Assembly: GCF_051401765.1 (NCBI RefSeq)
Contig: NW_027480429.1
Coordinates: 12,280,157-12,344,156 of the forward strand
DNA length: 64,000 nt
Source: Calliopsis andreniformis
Taxonomy: Eukaryota; Arthropoda; Insecta; Hymenoptera; Andrenidae
Direction of reading: 5' to 3'
How positions within the stretch are numbered: the first letter of the stretch is position 1; each line of letters starts with the position of its first letter. This document shows, piece by piece, positions 51,045 to 63,109 of the stretch. The translations under genes and the position numbers were made by a program. The notes under the pieces are model-generated. The model did no database searches, had not been told where the DNA came from, and worked only from the letters and a program-made list of their open reading frames with translations.

Positions 51045-52380
51045 CGGGCAACCTTGGCTTCACTCTAGGACGTTGCTCCACCAGATCGAATAGCTAGGGA
51101 CTTAGAATTCAACGCCAGAAGCATAAAACACGATATAAATACAACAGCTTTTACATCGTATAAAACGAATAATTGCTACCAGTGTGAAAGTTATGGTCAT
51201 TGCTACGTTCCGCGCAACCTACCTTTCACCCTAGGGCGTTGCTCCACCAGATCGAATAGTTACGGCCTTAGAAGTCAGCGCGAGAAGCATAAAATACAAT
51301 AAAGATGCAACAGTTTTTCCATCGTTTAACAGGAATAACTGCAACCAGTGTGAATGTACTGGTCATTTCTACGTTCCGGATAACCTAGGTTTCACTCTAG
51401 GGCGTTGTTCTACCAGATCGAATAGCTATGGACTTAGAATTCAACGCCAGAAGGATAAAATACAATATAAGTACAACAGTTATTCCATCGTATAAAATGA
51501 ATAGTTGCAAACATTGTAAAAGTAATGGTCATTTCTACGTTCCGGGCAACCTAGGCGTCACTCTAGGGCGTTGCTCCACCAGATTGAATAGTTAGGGCCT
51601 TAGAAGTCAACGCCAGAAGCATAAAATACAATAAAGATGCAACAGTTTTTCCATCGTACAACAGGAGTAACTGCAAACAGTGTGAAAGATATGGACATTT
51701 CTACGTTCCGGGCTACCTAGGCTTCACTCTATGGCGTTCTTCCACCACATCGAATTGCTACAGCCTCAGAAGTCAACGCCTGAAGCATAAAATACAATAA
51801 ATATACAAGAGTTTTTCCACCGTATAACAGGAATAATTGCAACGAGTGTGAAAGTGATGGTCATTACTACGTTCCGGGTAACCTAGGCTTCACTCTAGGG
51901 CGGTGCTCCGCCAGATCAAATAGTTAGGGCCTAGGAAGTCAACGCCAGTAGCATCAATTACAATATAAGTACAACAGCTTTTCCATCGTATATAATGTTT
52001 ATTTGCAAACAGTGTGGAAGTAATGGTCACTTCTACGTTCCGGGCAACCTAGGCTTCACTCTAGGGTGTTGTTCCACAAGATGGAATTGCTAGGGACTTA
52101 GAATTCAATGCCAGAAGCATAAAATGCAATATAAATATAACAGCTTTTCCATCGTATAAAACGAATAATAGCAACCAGTGTGAAAGTTATGGTCATTTCT
52201 ACGTTCCGGTCAACCTAGGCTTCACTCTAGGACGTTGCTCCACCAGATCGAATAGTTAGGGCCTATGAAGTCAACGCCAGAAGAATTAAACACAATAAAG
52301 GTGCAACAGTTTTTCCATCGTGTAACAGGAATAATTGCAACCAGTGTGAAAGTTATGGTCATTTCTACTTCCCGGGCAAC
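51045..52380 (+). repeat. Domain C monomers between cassette copies 2 and 3
   Basis: Eight monomers. The first three repeat 49,740 to 50,250 at an offset of 1,328 bp (8 monomers), including the 'CATTGCTACG' unit at 51,198. The others ('AAATTACAATATAAGTAC'-like, 'TATATAATGTTTATTTGC') are related to units at 45,800 and 42,990. Confidence 0.72.
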
Positions 52381-53036
52381 CTAGGCTTCAATCTAGGGCG
52401 TTGCTCCACCAGATAGAATAGCTAGGGACTTAGAATTCAACGCCAGAATAATAAAATACAATATAAGTACAACAGTTTTTCCATTGTATAAAGTGAATAA
52501 TTGCAAACATTGTGAAAGTAATGGTCATTTCTACGTTCCGTGCAACCTAGACGTCACTCTAGAGCGTTGCTCCACCACCGCTAATAGCAACGGCCTTAGA
52601 AGTCAACGCCAGAAGCATAAAATACAATAAAAGAGCAACAGTTTTTCCATCGTATAGCATGACTAATTGCAAACAGTGCGAAAGTAATGATCATTTCGAC
52701 GTTTCGGGCATCCTAGGCTTAACTCTGAGGCGTTCCTCCACCAGATCGAAGAGTTAGGGCCTTAGATGTCAACGCCATAAGCATAAACTACAAAATAAAT
52801 ACAAAAATCTTTCCATCGTATAAAACGTATAATTGCCACCAGTGTGAAAGTTATGGTCATTTCTACGTTCCGGGCAACCTAGGCTTCACCCTAGGGCGTT
52901 GTTCCACCAGATGGAATAGTTAGGGCCTTAGGAGTCAAAGCCAGAAGCATAAAATACGATATAAATACAACAGCTTTTCCATCGTATAAAACGAATAATG
53001 GTAACCAGTGTGAAAGTTATGGTCATTTCTACGTTC
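52381..53036 (+). repeat. Domain C four-monomer cassette, copy 3
   Basis: Third copy of the cassette, 1,992 bp after copy 2. The match extends upstream to about 52,282 ('AACACAATAAAGGTGCAACAG') and downstream to about 53,100. Confidence 0.82.
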
Positions 53037-54239
53037 CCGGCAACCTTGGCTTCACTCTAGGACGTTGCTCCACCAGATCGAATAGCTAGGGACTTAGAAT
53101 TCAATGCCAGAAGCATAAAATGCAATATAAATATAACAGCTTTTCCATCCTTTAAAACGAATAATAGCAACCAGTGTGAAAGTTATGCTCATTTCTACGT
53201 TCCGGGCTACCTAGGCTTCACTATATGGCGTTCTTCCACCACATCGAATAGCAGCGGCCTCAGAAGTCAACGCCAGAAGCATAAAATACAATATAATTAT
53301 AACAGCTTTTCCATCGTATAAAACGAATAATTGCTACCAGTGTAAAAGTTATGGTCATTTGTACGTTCCGGGCAACCTAGGCTTCACTGTATGGCGTTCT
53401 TCCACCACACCGAATAGCTACGGCCTCAGAAGTCAACGCCTGACGTATAAAGTACAATAAAAATACAACAGTCTTTCCATGCTATAACAGGAATAATTGC
53501 AACCCGTGTGAAAGCGATGGTCATTTCTACGTTCCAGGCAACCTAGGCTTCACTCCAGGGCGTTGCTCCACCAGATCAAACAGTTAGGGCCTTAGAAGTC
53601 AACGCCAGAAGCATTAAATACAAAATAAATAGAACAGATTTTCCATTGTGTAAAACAAATAATTGCTACCAGTGTAAAAGTTATGGTCATTTCTACGTTC
53701 CGGGCAACCTAGGCTGCACTCTAGGGCGTTGCTCCACCATATCGAATAGTTAGGGCCTTAGAAGTCAACGCCCGAAGCATAAAATACAAAATAAATAAAA
53801 CAGTTTTTCCATCGTATAATACGAATAATTGATACCAGTGTGAAAGTTATGGTCATTTCTACGTTCCGCGCAACCTGGGCTTTACCCTAGGGCGTTGTTC
53901 CACCAGAGGGAATAGTTAGGCCCTAAGAAGTCAACGCCAGAAGCATAAAATACGATTTAAATACAACAGCTTTTCCATCGTATAAAACAAATAATTGTAA
54001 CCAGTGCGAAAGTCATGGTCATTTCTACGTTCCGGGCAAGCTAGGCTTCACTCTAGGGCGTTGCTCCACCAGATCAAACAGATAGGGCCTTAGAAGTCAA
54101 CGCCCGAAGCATTAAGTATAAAATAAATAGAACAGTTTTTCCATTGTATAAAACGAATAATTGCTACCAGTGTGAATGTTATGGTCATTTCTACGTTCCG
54201 GGCAACCTCGGCTTCACTCTAGGGCGTTGCGGCACCAGA
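53037..54239 (+). repeat. Transition from domain C to A-like monomers
   Basis: Seven monomers mixing types. 'ATGGCGTTCTTCCACCACA' occurs twice (near 53,225 and 53,392); 'AATAGAACAG' with 'CCATTGTGTAAAAC' and 'CCAGATCAAACAG' resemble the C/D-like run inside domain B at 19,230. No longer repeated order is visible. Confidence 0.65.
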
Positions 54240-55430
54240 TCGAATAGTTAGGGCCTTAGAAGTCAACGCCTGAAGTATAAAATACAATAAAAATACAACA
54301 GCCTTTCCATCCTATAACAGGAATAATTGCAACCCGTGTGAAAGTGATGGTCATTTCTACGTTCCAGGCAACCTAGGCTTCACCCTAGGGCGTTGTTCCA
54401 CCACAAGGAATAGTTAGGGCCTAAGAAGTCAACGCCAGAAGCATAAAACACTATATAAATACAACAGCTTTTCCATCATATAAAACGAATAATTGCAACC
54501 AGGATGAAAGTTATGGTCATTTCTACTTTCCGGGCAAGCTAGGCTTCACTCTAGGGCGTTGCCCCACCAGGTCGAATAGTTAGGGCCTTAGAAGTCAACG
54601 CCCGAAGCATAAAACACAAAATAAATAAAACAGTTTTTCCATCGCATAAAACGGATAATTGCAACCAGTATGAAAGTTAACGTCATTTCTACCTTCCGGG
54701 CAACATAGGCTTCACCCTTGGGCGTTGCACCAACAGATTGAATAGTTAGGGCCTTAGAAGACAACGCCCGAAGCATAAAATACAAAATAAATAGAACAGT
54801 TTTTCCATCGTATAAAACGAATAATTGCAACCAGTGTGAAGGTAATGGTCATTTCTACGTTCCGGGCAACTTAGGCGTCACCCTAGGGCGTTGCTCCACC
54901 ACATCTAATAGCAACGGCCTTAGAAGTCAGCCCCAGATGAATAAAATACATAAAAGATGCCACAGCTTTTCCATCGTATAAAACGATTAATTGCAACCAG
55001 TGTGAAAGTTATGGTCATTTCTACGTCCCGGGCAACATAGGCTTCACTCTAGGGCGTTGCGCCACCAGATCGAATAGTTAGGGCCTTAGAAGTCAACGCC
55101 AGAAGCATAAAATACGATATAAATGCAACAGCTTTTCCATCGTATAAAACGAATAATTGCAACCAGTGTGGAAGTTATGGTCATTTCTACGTTCCGGGCA
55201 ACCTAGGCTTCACTCTAGGGCGTTGTTCCACCAGATGGTATAGTTAGGGCCTAAGAAGTCAACGCCAGAAGCATAAAACACTATATAAATACAACAGTTT
55301 TTCCATCATATAAAACGAATGATAGCAACCAGTGTGAAAGTTATGGTCATTTCTATGTTCCGGGCAACATAGGCTTCACTCTAGGGCGTTGCTCGACCAG
55401 ATGGAATGGCTAGGGCCTTAGAAATCAACG
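54240..55430 (+). repeat. Domain D, part 1: A-type monomers in domain A order
   Basis: From 54,260 the units 'CTGAAGTATAAAATAC', 'AACCCGTGTG', 'ACTATATAAATAC', 'GTATGAAAGTTAACGTC', 'CCACATCTAATAGCAACGG' and 'CCCCAGATGAATAAAATAC' follow in an order closely like 647 to 1,643. For example, 55,078 corresponds to 1,311. This lies 54 kb from the domain A copy and is separated from it by domains B and C. Confidence 0.8.
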
Positions 55431-57900
55431 CCCGAAGCATAAAATACAAAATAAATAGAACAGTTTTTCCATCGTATAAAACGAATAATTGCAACCAGTG
55501 TGAAGGTAATGGTTTTTTCTACGTTCCGGGCAACCTAGGCTTCACTCTAGGGCGGTGCTCCACCAGATCAAATAGTTAGGGCCTAAGAAGTCAACGCCAG
55601 AAGCATAAAATACAACATAAATACAACAGTTTTTCCATCGTATATAATGTATATTTGCAAACAGTGTGAAATTAATGGTCATTTCTACGTATCGGGCAAC
55701 CTAGGCTCCACTCTCGGGTGTTGCTCCACCAAATCGAATAGCTAGGGCCTTAGAAGTCAACGCCAGAAGCATAAAATACAATAAAGATGCAAAAGTTTTT
55801 CCATCGTATAACAGGAATAACTGCAAACAGTGCTAAAGTAATGGTCATTTCCATGTTCCGGGCAACCAAGTCTTCACTCTAGGGCGTTGTTCCTCCAGAT
55901 CGAATAGTTAGGGCCTAAGAAGTTAACGCCAGAAGAATAAAATACAATATAAGTACAAAAGCTTTTCCATCGTATAAAATGAATAATTGCAAACATTGTG
56001 AAAGTAATGGTCATTTCTACGTTCCGGCCAACCTAGGCGTCACTCTAGGGCGTTGCTCCACCACATCTAACAGCTACGGCCTTAGAAGTCAACCGCAGAT
56101 GAATAAAATACAATAAAGGTGCCACAGCTTTTCCATCGTATAAAACGAATAATTGCAACCAATGTGAAAGTTATGGTCATTTCTGCTTTCCGGGCATCCT
56201 AGGCTTCACCCTAGGGCGTTGCACCAACAGATTGAATAGTTAGGGCCTTAGAAGTCAACGCCAGAAGCATAAAGTACAATAAAGGTGCAAAAGTTTTTCC
56301 ATCGTATAACAGGAATAACTGCAAACAGTGTGAAAGTTATGGTCATTTCTACGTTCCGGGCAACCTCGGCTTCACTCTAGGGCGCTGCGGCACCGGATCG
56401 AATAGTTAGGGCCTTAGAAATCAACGCCCGAAACATAAAATACAAAATAAATACAACAGATTTTCCATCGTATAAAACGAATAATTGCAACCAGTGTGGA
56501 AGTTATGGTCATTTCTACGTTCCGGGCAACCTAGACTTCACTCTAGGGCGTTGCTCCACCAGATCGAATAGTTAGGGCCTTAGAAGTCAACGCCCGAAGC
56601 ATAAAATGCAAAATAAATAAAACAGTTTTTCCATCGTATAAAACGAATAATTGCAACCAGTATGAAAGTTAACGTCATTCCCACTTTCGGGGCAACATAG
56701 GCTTCACCCTTGGGCGTTGCACCAACAGATTGAATAGTTAGGCCCTTAGAAGTAAACGCCCGAAGCATAAAATACAAAATAAATAGAACAGTTTTTCCAT
56801 CGTATAAAACGAATAATTGCAACCAGTGTGAAGGTAATGGTTTTTTCTACGTTCCGCGCAACCTAGGCTTCAATCTAGGGCGGTGCTCCACCAGATCAAA
56901 TAGTTAGGGCCTAAGAAGTCAACGCCAGAAGCATAAAATACAATAAAGATGCAAAGGTGTTTCCATCGTGTAACAGGAATAACTGCAAACAGTGTTAAAG
57001 TAGTGGTCATTTCCATGTTCCGGGCAACCAAGTCTTCACTCTAGGGCGTTGTTCCACCAGATCGAATAGTTAGGGCCTAAGAAGACAACGCCAGAAGAAT
57101 AAAATACAATATAAGTACAAAAGCTTTTCCATCGTATAAAATGAATAATTGCAAACATTGTGAAAGTAATGGTCATTTTTACGTTCCGGCCTTCCTAGGC
57201 GTCACATTAGGGCGTTGCTCCACCACATCTAATAGCTGCGGCCTTAGAAGTCAACCGCAGATGAATAAAATACAATAAAGGTGCCACAGCTTTTCCGTCG
57301 TATAAAACGAATAATTGCAACCAGTGTGAACGTTATGGTCATTTCTACTTTCCGGGCATCCTAGGCTTCACCCTAGGGAGTTGTTCCACCAGATCGAACA
57401 GTTAGGGCCTAAGAAGTCAACGCCAGAAGCATAAAATACAATATAAATATAACAGTTTTTCCACCGTATAAAACGAAAGACAGCAACCAGTGTGAAAGTT
57501 ATGGTCATTTCTACGTTCCGGGCAACCTAGGCTTCACTCTAGGGCGTTGTGCCACCAGATCGAATAGTTAGGGCCTTAGAAGTCAACTCCCGAAGCATAA
57601 AATACAAAATAAATAAAACAGTTTTTCCATCGTATAAAACGAATAATTGCTACCAGTGTGAACGTTATGGTCATTTCTACGTTCCGCGCAACCTAGGCTT
57701 CACTCTAGGGCGTTGCTACACCAGATCGAATGGTTAGGTCCTTAGAAGTCAACGCCAGAAGCATAAAATAGGATATAAATACAACAGCTTTTCCATCGTA
57801 TAAAACGAATAATTGCAACCAGTGTGGAAGTTATGGTCATTTATACGTTCCGGGCAACCTAGGCTTCACTCTAGGGCGCTGCTCGACCAGATCGAATAGC
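55431..57900 (+). repeat. Domain D, part 2: eight/seven-monomer duplication
   Basis: 'AAGGTAATGGTTTTTTCTACG' at 55,503 recurs at 56,831 (1,328 bp, 8 monomers), while 'CCATGTTCCGGGCAACCAAG' at 55,851 recurs at 57,013 (1,162 bp, 7 monomers). The second copy therefore lacks one monomer, the 'TATATAATGTATATTTGC' unit near 55,640. The remaining monomers are A-like, including a copy of the 'CACCCTTGGGCG' type at about 56,705. Confidence 0.78.
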
Positions 57901-60721
57901 TAGGGCCTTAGAAGTCAACGCCTGAAGTATAAAATACAATAAAAATGCAACAGTCTTTCCATCCTATAACAGGAATAATTGCAACCCGTGTGAAAGTGAT
58001 GGTCATTTCTACGTTCCAGGCTACCTAGGCTTCACCCTAGGGCGTTGCACCACCAGATCGAATAGTTAGGGCCTTAGAAGTCAACGCCCGAAGCATAAAA
58101 TACAAAGTAAATAGAACAGTTTTTGCATCGTATAAAACGAATAATCGCAACCAGTATGAAAGTTATGGTCATTTCTACTTTCTGGGCAACCTAGGCTTCA
58201 CTCTAGGGCGCTGCTCGACCAGATCGAATAGCTAGGGCCTTAGAAGTCAACGCCTGAAGTATAAAATACAATAAAGATGCAAAAGATTTTCCATCGTATA
58301 ACAGGAATAACTGCAAACAGTGTGAAAGTACTGGTCATTTCTACGTTCCGGGTAACCTAGGTATTACTTTAGGGCGTTGCTCCACCAGATCGAGTAGCTA
58401 ATGACTTAGAATTCAACGCCATAAGAATAAAATACAATATAAATATAACAGTTTTTCCATTGTATCAAACGAATAATAACAACCTGTGTGAAAGTTATTG
58501 TCATTTCAACGTTCCGGGCAATCTAGGCTTCACTCTAGGGCGTTGCTCCACCAGGTCAATCAGTTAGGGCCTTAGAAGTCAACGCCCGAAGCATAAAATA
58601 CAAAGTAAATAGAACAGTTTTTGCATCGTATAAAACGAATAATCGCAACCAGTATGAAAGTTATGGTCATTTCTACTTTCTGGGCAACCTAGGCTTCACC
58701 CTAGGGCGTTGCACCACCGGATCGAATAGTTAGGGCCTTAGAAATCAAAGCCAGAAACATAAAATACAATAAAGATGCAACAGTCTTTCCATCGTAAAAC
58801 AGGAATAATTGCAACCAGTGTGAAGGTAATGGTCGTTTCTACGTTCCGAGCAACCTAGGCTTCACTCTAGGGCGGTGCTCCACCAGATCAAATAGTTAGG
58901 GCCTTAGAAGTCAACGCCAGAAGCATAAAATACAACATAAATGCAACAGATTTTCCATCGTATATAATGTATATTTGCAAACAGTGTGAAAGTAATGGTG
59001 ATTTCTACGTACCGGGCAACTTAGGCTCCGCTCTCGGGCGTTGCTCCACCAAACCGAATAGGTAGGGCCCTAGAAGTCAACGCCAGAAGCATAAAATACA
59101 ATAAAGATGCAAAAGTTTTTCCACCGTATAACAGGAATAACTGCAAACAGTGTGAAAGTAATGGTCATTTCCATGTTCCGGGCAACCTAGTCTTCACTCT
59201 AGGGCGTTGTTGAACCTGATCGAACAGTTAGGGCCTAAGAAGTCAACGCCAGAAGCATAAAATGCAATATAAATATAACAGTTTTTCCATCATATAAAAC
59301 GAATGATAGCAACCAGTGTGAAAGTTATGGTCATTTCTACGTTCCGGGCAACCTAGGCTTCACTCTAGGGCGTTGCGCCACCAGATCGAATAGTTAGGGC
59401 CTTAGAAGTCAACGCTCGAAGCATAAAATACAAAATAAATAAAACAATTTTTCCATCGTATAAAACGAATGATAGCAACCATTGTGAAAGTAATGGTCAT
59501 TTCTACGTACACGGCAACCTAGGCTCCACTCTCGGGCGTTGCTCCACCAAATCGAATAGCTAGGGCCTTAGAAGTCAACGCCAGAAGCATAAAATACAAT
59601 AAAGATGCAATAGTTTTTCCATCGTATGACAGGAATAACTGCAAACAGTGTAAAAGTAATGGTCATTTCCATGTTCCGGGCAACCTAGTCTTCACTCTAG
59701 GGCGTTGTTCCACCAGATCGAATAGTCAGGGCCTAAGAAGTCAACGCCAGCAGAATAAAATACAATATAACTACAAAAGCTTTTCCATCGTATAAAATGA
59801 ATAATTGCAAACATTGTGAAAGTAATGGTCATTTCTACGTTCCCGGCAACCTAGGCGTCACTCTAGGGCGTTGGTCCACCACATCTAATAGCTACGGCCT
59901 TAGAAGTCAACCCCGGATGAATAAAATACAGTAAAGATGCCACAGCTTTTCCATCGTATAAAACGAATAATTGCAACCAGTGTGAAAGTTATGGTCATTT
60001 CTACGTTCCGGGCAACATAGGCTTCACTCTAGGGCGTTGCGCCACCAGATCGAATAGTTAGGGCCTTAGAAGTCAAGGCCAGAAGCATAAAATACGATAT
60101 AAATACAACAGGTTTTCCATCGTATAAAACGAATAATTGCAACCAGTGTGGAAGTTATGGTCATTTCTACGTTCCGGGCAACCTAGGCTTCACTCTAGGG
60201 CGTTGTTCCACCAGATGGAATAGTTAGGGCCTAAGAAGTCAACGCCAGAAGCATAAAACACTATATAAATACAACAGTTTTTCCATCATATAAAACGAAT
60301 GATAGCAATCCAGTGTGAAAGTTATGGTCATTTCTACGTTCCGGGCAACATAGGCTTCACTCTAGGGCGTCGCGCCACCTGATCGAATAGTTAGGGCCTT
60401 AGAAGTCAACGCCCGAAGCATAAAATACAAAATAAATAAAACAGCTTTTCCATCGTATAAAACGAATAATTGCAACCAGTATGAAAGTTAACGTCATTTC
60501 TACTTTCCGGGCAACATAGGCTTCACCCTTTGGCGTTGCACCAACAGATTGAATAGTTAGGGCCTTAGCAGTCAACGCCCGAAGCATAAAATACAAAATA
60601 GATAGAACAGTTTTTCCATCGTATAAAACGAATAATTGCTACCGGTGTGAAAGTTATGGTCATTTCGCCGTTCCGGGCAACCTAGGCATCACTCTAGGGC
60701 GTTACTCCACCAGGTCGAATA
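57901..60721 (+). repeat. Domain D, part 3: A/C mosaic with long-range copies
   Basis: 'TTTTTGCATCGTATAAAACG' units are at about 58,120 and 58,618 (498 bp, 3 monomers). The run from about 58,565 to 59,290 is copied at 62,384 to 63,109 (3,819 bp offset). The part 59,940 to 60,400 follows the domain A order again ('GCCACAGC', 'GGGCGTTGCGCC', 'ACTATATAAATAC', 'GGGCGTCGCGCCACC'). A one-base insertion ('AGCAATCCAGTG' near 60,307) explains the extra base in the 3,819 offset. Confidence 0.78.
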
Positions 60722-61075
60722 GTTAGGGCCTTAGAAGTCAACGCCAGAAGCATAAAATACAGAATAAATAAAACAGTTTTTCCATCGTATAAAACGAATA
60801 ATTGCAACCAGTGTGGAAGTTATGGTCATTTCTACGTTCCGGGCAACCTAGGCTTCACTCTAGGGCGCTGCTCGACCAGATCGAATAGCTAGGGCCTTAG
60901 AAGTCAACGCCTGAAGTATAAAATACAATAAAGATGCAAAAGATTTTCCATCGTATAACAGGAATAACTGCAAACAGTGTGAAAGTACTGGTCATTTCTA
61001 CGTTCCGGGTAACCTAGGTATTACTTTAGGGCGTTGCTCCACCAGATCGAGTAGCTAATGACTTAGAATTCAACG
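60722..61075 (+). repeat. Two-monomer duplication (996 bp offset), copy 1
   Basis: 'AGAATAAATAAAACAG' at 60,761 and 61,757 and 'CTAATGACTTAGAATTC' at 61,055 and 62,051 are both 996 apart (6 monomers). The copies part at 'CAACGCCCGAAGC' versus 'CAACGCCATAAGAA'. Confidence 0.85.
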
Positions 61076-61717
61076 CCCGAAGCATAAAATGCAAAATAAT
61101 TAGAACTGTTTTTCCATTGCATAAAACGAATAATTGCTACCAGTGTAAAAGTTATGGTCATTTCTACGTTCCGGGCAACCTAGGCTTCACTCTAGGGTGT
61201 TATGCCACCAGATCGAATAGTTAGGTCCTTAGAAGTCAACTCCCGAAGCATAAAATACAAAATAAATAAAACAGTTTTTCCATCGTATAAAACGAATAAT
61301 TACAACCAGTATAAAAGTTAACGTCATTTCTACTTTCCGGGCAACATAGGCTTCACACTTGGGCGTTGCACCAACAGATTGGATAGTTAGGTCCTTAGAA
61401 GTCAACGCCCGAAGCATAAAATACAAAATAGATAGAACAGTTTTTCCATCGTATAAAACGAATAATCGCAACCACTATGAAAGTTATGGTCATTTATACT
61501 TTCTGGGCAACCTAGGCTTCACCCTAGGGCGTTGCACCACCAGATCGAATAGTTAGGGCCTTAGAAATCAACGCCAGAAGCATAAAATACAATAAAGATG
61601 CAACAGTCTTTCCATCGTAAAACAGGAATAATTGCAACCAGTGTGAAGGTAATGGTCTTTTCTACGTTCCGGGCAACCTAGGCTTCACTCTAGGGCGGTG
61701 CTCCACCAGATCAAATA
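61076..61717 (+). repeat. Domain D monomers between the 996 bp-offset copies
   Basis: Four monomers. The first ('GCAAAATAATTAGAACTG' at 61,091) recurs at 62,253 (1,162 bp offset). Another resembles the domain A 'CATAGGCTTCACACTTGGGCG' type near 61,345. Confidence 0.7.
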
Positions 61718-62383
61718 GTTAGGGCCTTAGAAGTCAACGCCAGAAGCATAAAATACAGAATAAATAAAACAGTTTTTCCATCGTATAAAACGAATAATTG
61801 CAACCAGTGTGGAAGTTATGGTCATTTCTACGTTCCGGGCAACCTAGGCTTCACTCTAGGGCGCTGCTCGACCAGATCGAATAGCTAGGGCCTTAGAAGT
61901 CAACGCCTGAAGTATAAAATACAATAAAGATGCAAAAGATTTTCCATCGTATAACAGGAATAACTGCAAACAGTGTGAAAGTACTGGTCATTTCTACGTT
62001 CCGGGTAACCTAGGTATTACTTTAGGGCGTTGCTCCACCAGATCGAGTAGCTAATGACTTAGAATTCAACGCCATAAGAATAAAATACAATATAAATATA
62101 ACAGTTTTTCCATTGTATCAAACGAATAATAACAACCTGTGTGAAAGTTATTGTCATTTCAACGTTCCGGGCAATCTAGGCTTCACTCTAGGGCGTTGCT
62201 CCACCAGGTCAATCAGTTAGGGCCTTAGAAGTCAACGCCCGAAGCATAAAATGCAAAATAATTAGAACTGTTTTTCCATTGCATAAAACGAATAATTGCT
62301 ACCAGTGTAAAAGTTATGGTCATTTCTACGTTCCGGGCAACCTAGGCTGCACTCTAGGGCGTTGCTCCACAATATCGAATAGT
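61718..62383 (+). repeat. Two-monomer duplication copy 2 and following monomers
   Basis: 61,718 to 62,071 is the 996 bp-offset sister of 60,722. From 61,898 to about 62,223 the sequence also matches 58,245 to 58,570 at an offset of 3,653 bp. This stretch is thus a composite of two earlier segments. Confidence 0.8.
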
Positions 62384-63109
62384 TAGGGCCTTAGAAGTCA
62401 ACGCCCGAAGCATAAAATACAAAGTAAATAGAACAGTTTTTGCATCGTATAAAACGAATAATCGCAACCAGTATGAAAGTTATGGTCATTTCTACTTTCT
62501 GGGCAACCTAGGCTTCACCCTAGGGCGTTGCACCACCGGATCGAATAGTTAGGGCCTTAGAAATCAAAGCCAGAAACATAAAATACAATAAAGATGCAAC
62601 AGTCTTTCCATCGTAAAACAGGAATAATTGCAACCAGTGTGAAGGTAATGGTCGTTTCTACGTTCCGAGCAACCTAGGCTTCACTCTAGGGCGGTGCTCC
62701 ACCAGATCAAATAGTTAGGGCCTTAGAAGTCAACGCCAGAAGCATAAAATACAACATAAATGCAACAGATTTTCCATCGTATATAATGTATATTTGCAAA
62801 CAGTGTGAAAGTAATGGTGATTTCTACGTACCGGGCAACTTAGGCTCCGCTCTCGGGCGTTGCTCCACCAAACCGAATAGGTAGGGCCCTAGAAGTCAAT
62901 GCCAGAAGCATAAAATACAATAAAGATGCAAAAGTTTTTCCACCGTATAACAGGAATAACTGCAAACAGTGTGAAAGTAATGGTCATTTCCATGTTCCGG
63001 GCAACCTAGTCTTCACTCTAGGGCGTTGTTGAACCTGATCGAACAGTTAGGGCCTAAGAAGTCAACGCCAGAAGCATAAAATGCAATATAAATATAACAG
63101 TTTTTCCAT
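62384..63109 (+). repeat. Long-range duplication in domain D (3,819 bp offset), copy 2
   Basis: Sister of about 58,565 to 59,290. Marker pairs are 'TTTTGCATCG' at 58,619/62,438 and 'ATGCAACAGATTTTCC' at 58,941/62,760. Shared unusual units include 'AGGCTCCGCTCTCGGGCG' and 'GTTGAACCTGATCGAACAG'. Confidence 0.82.
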
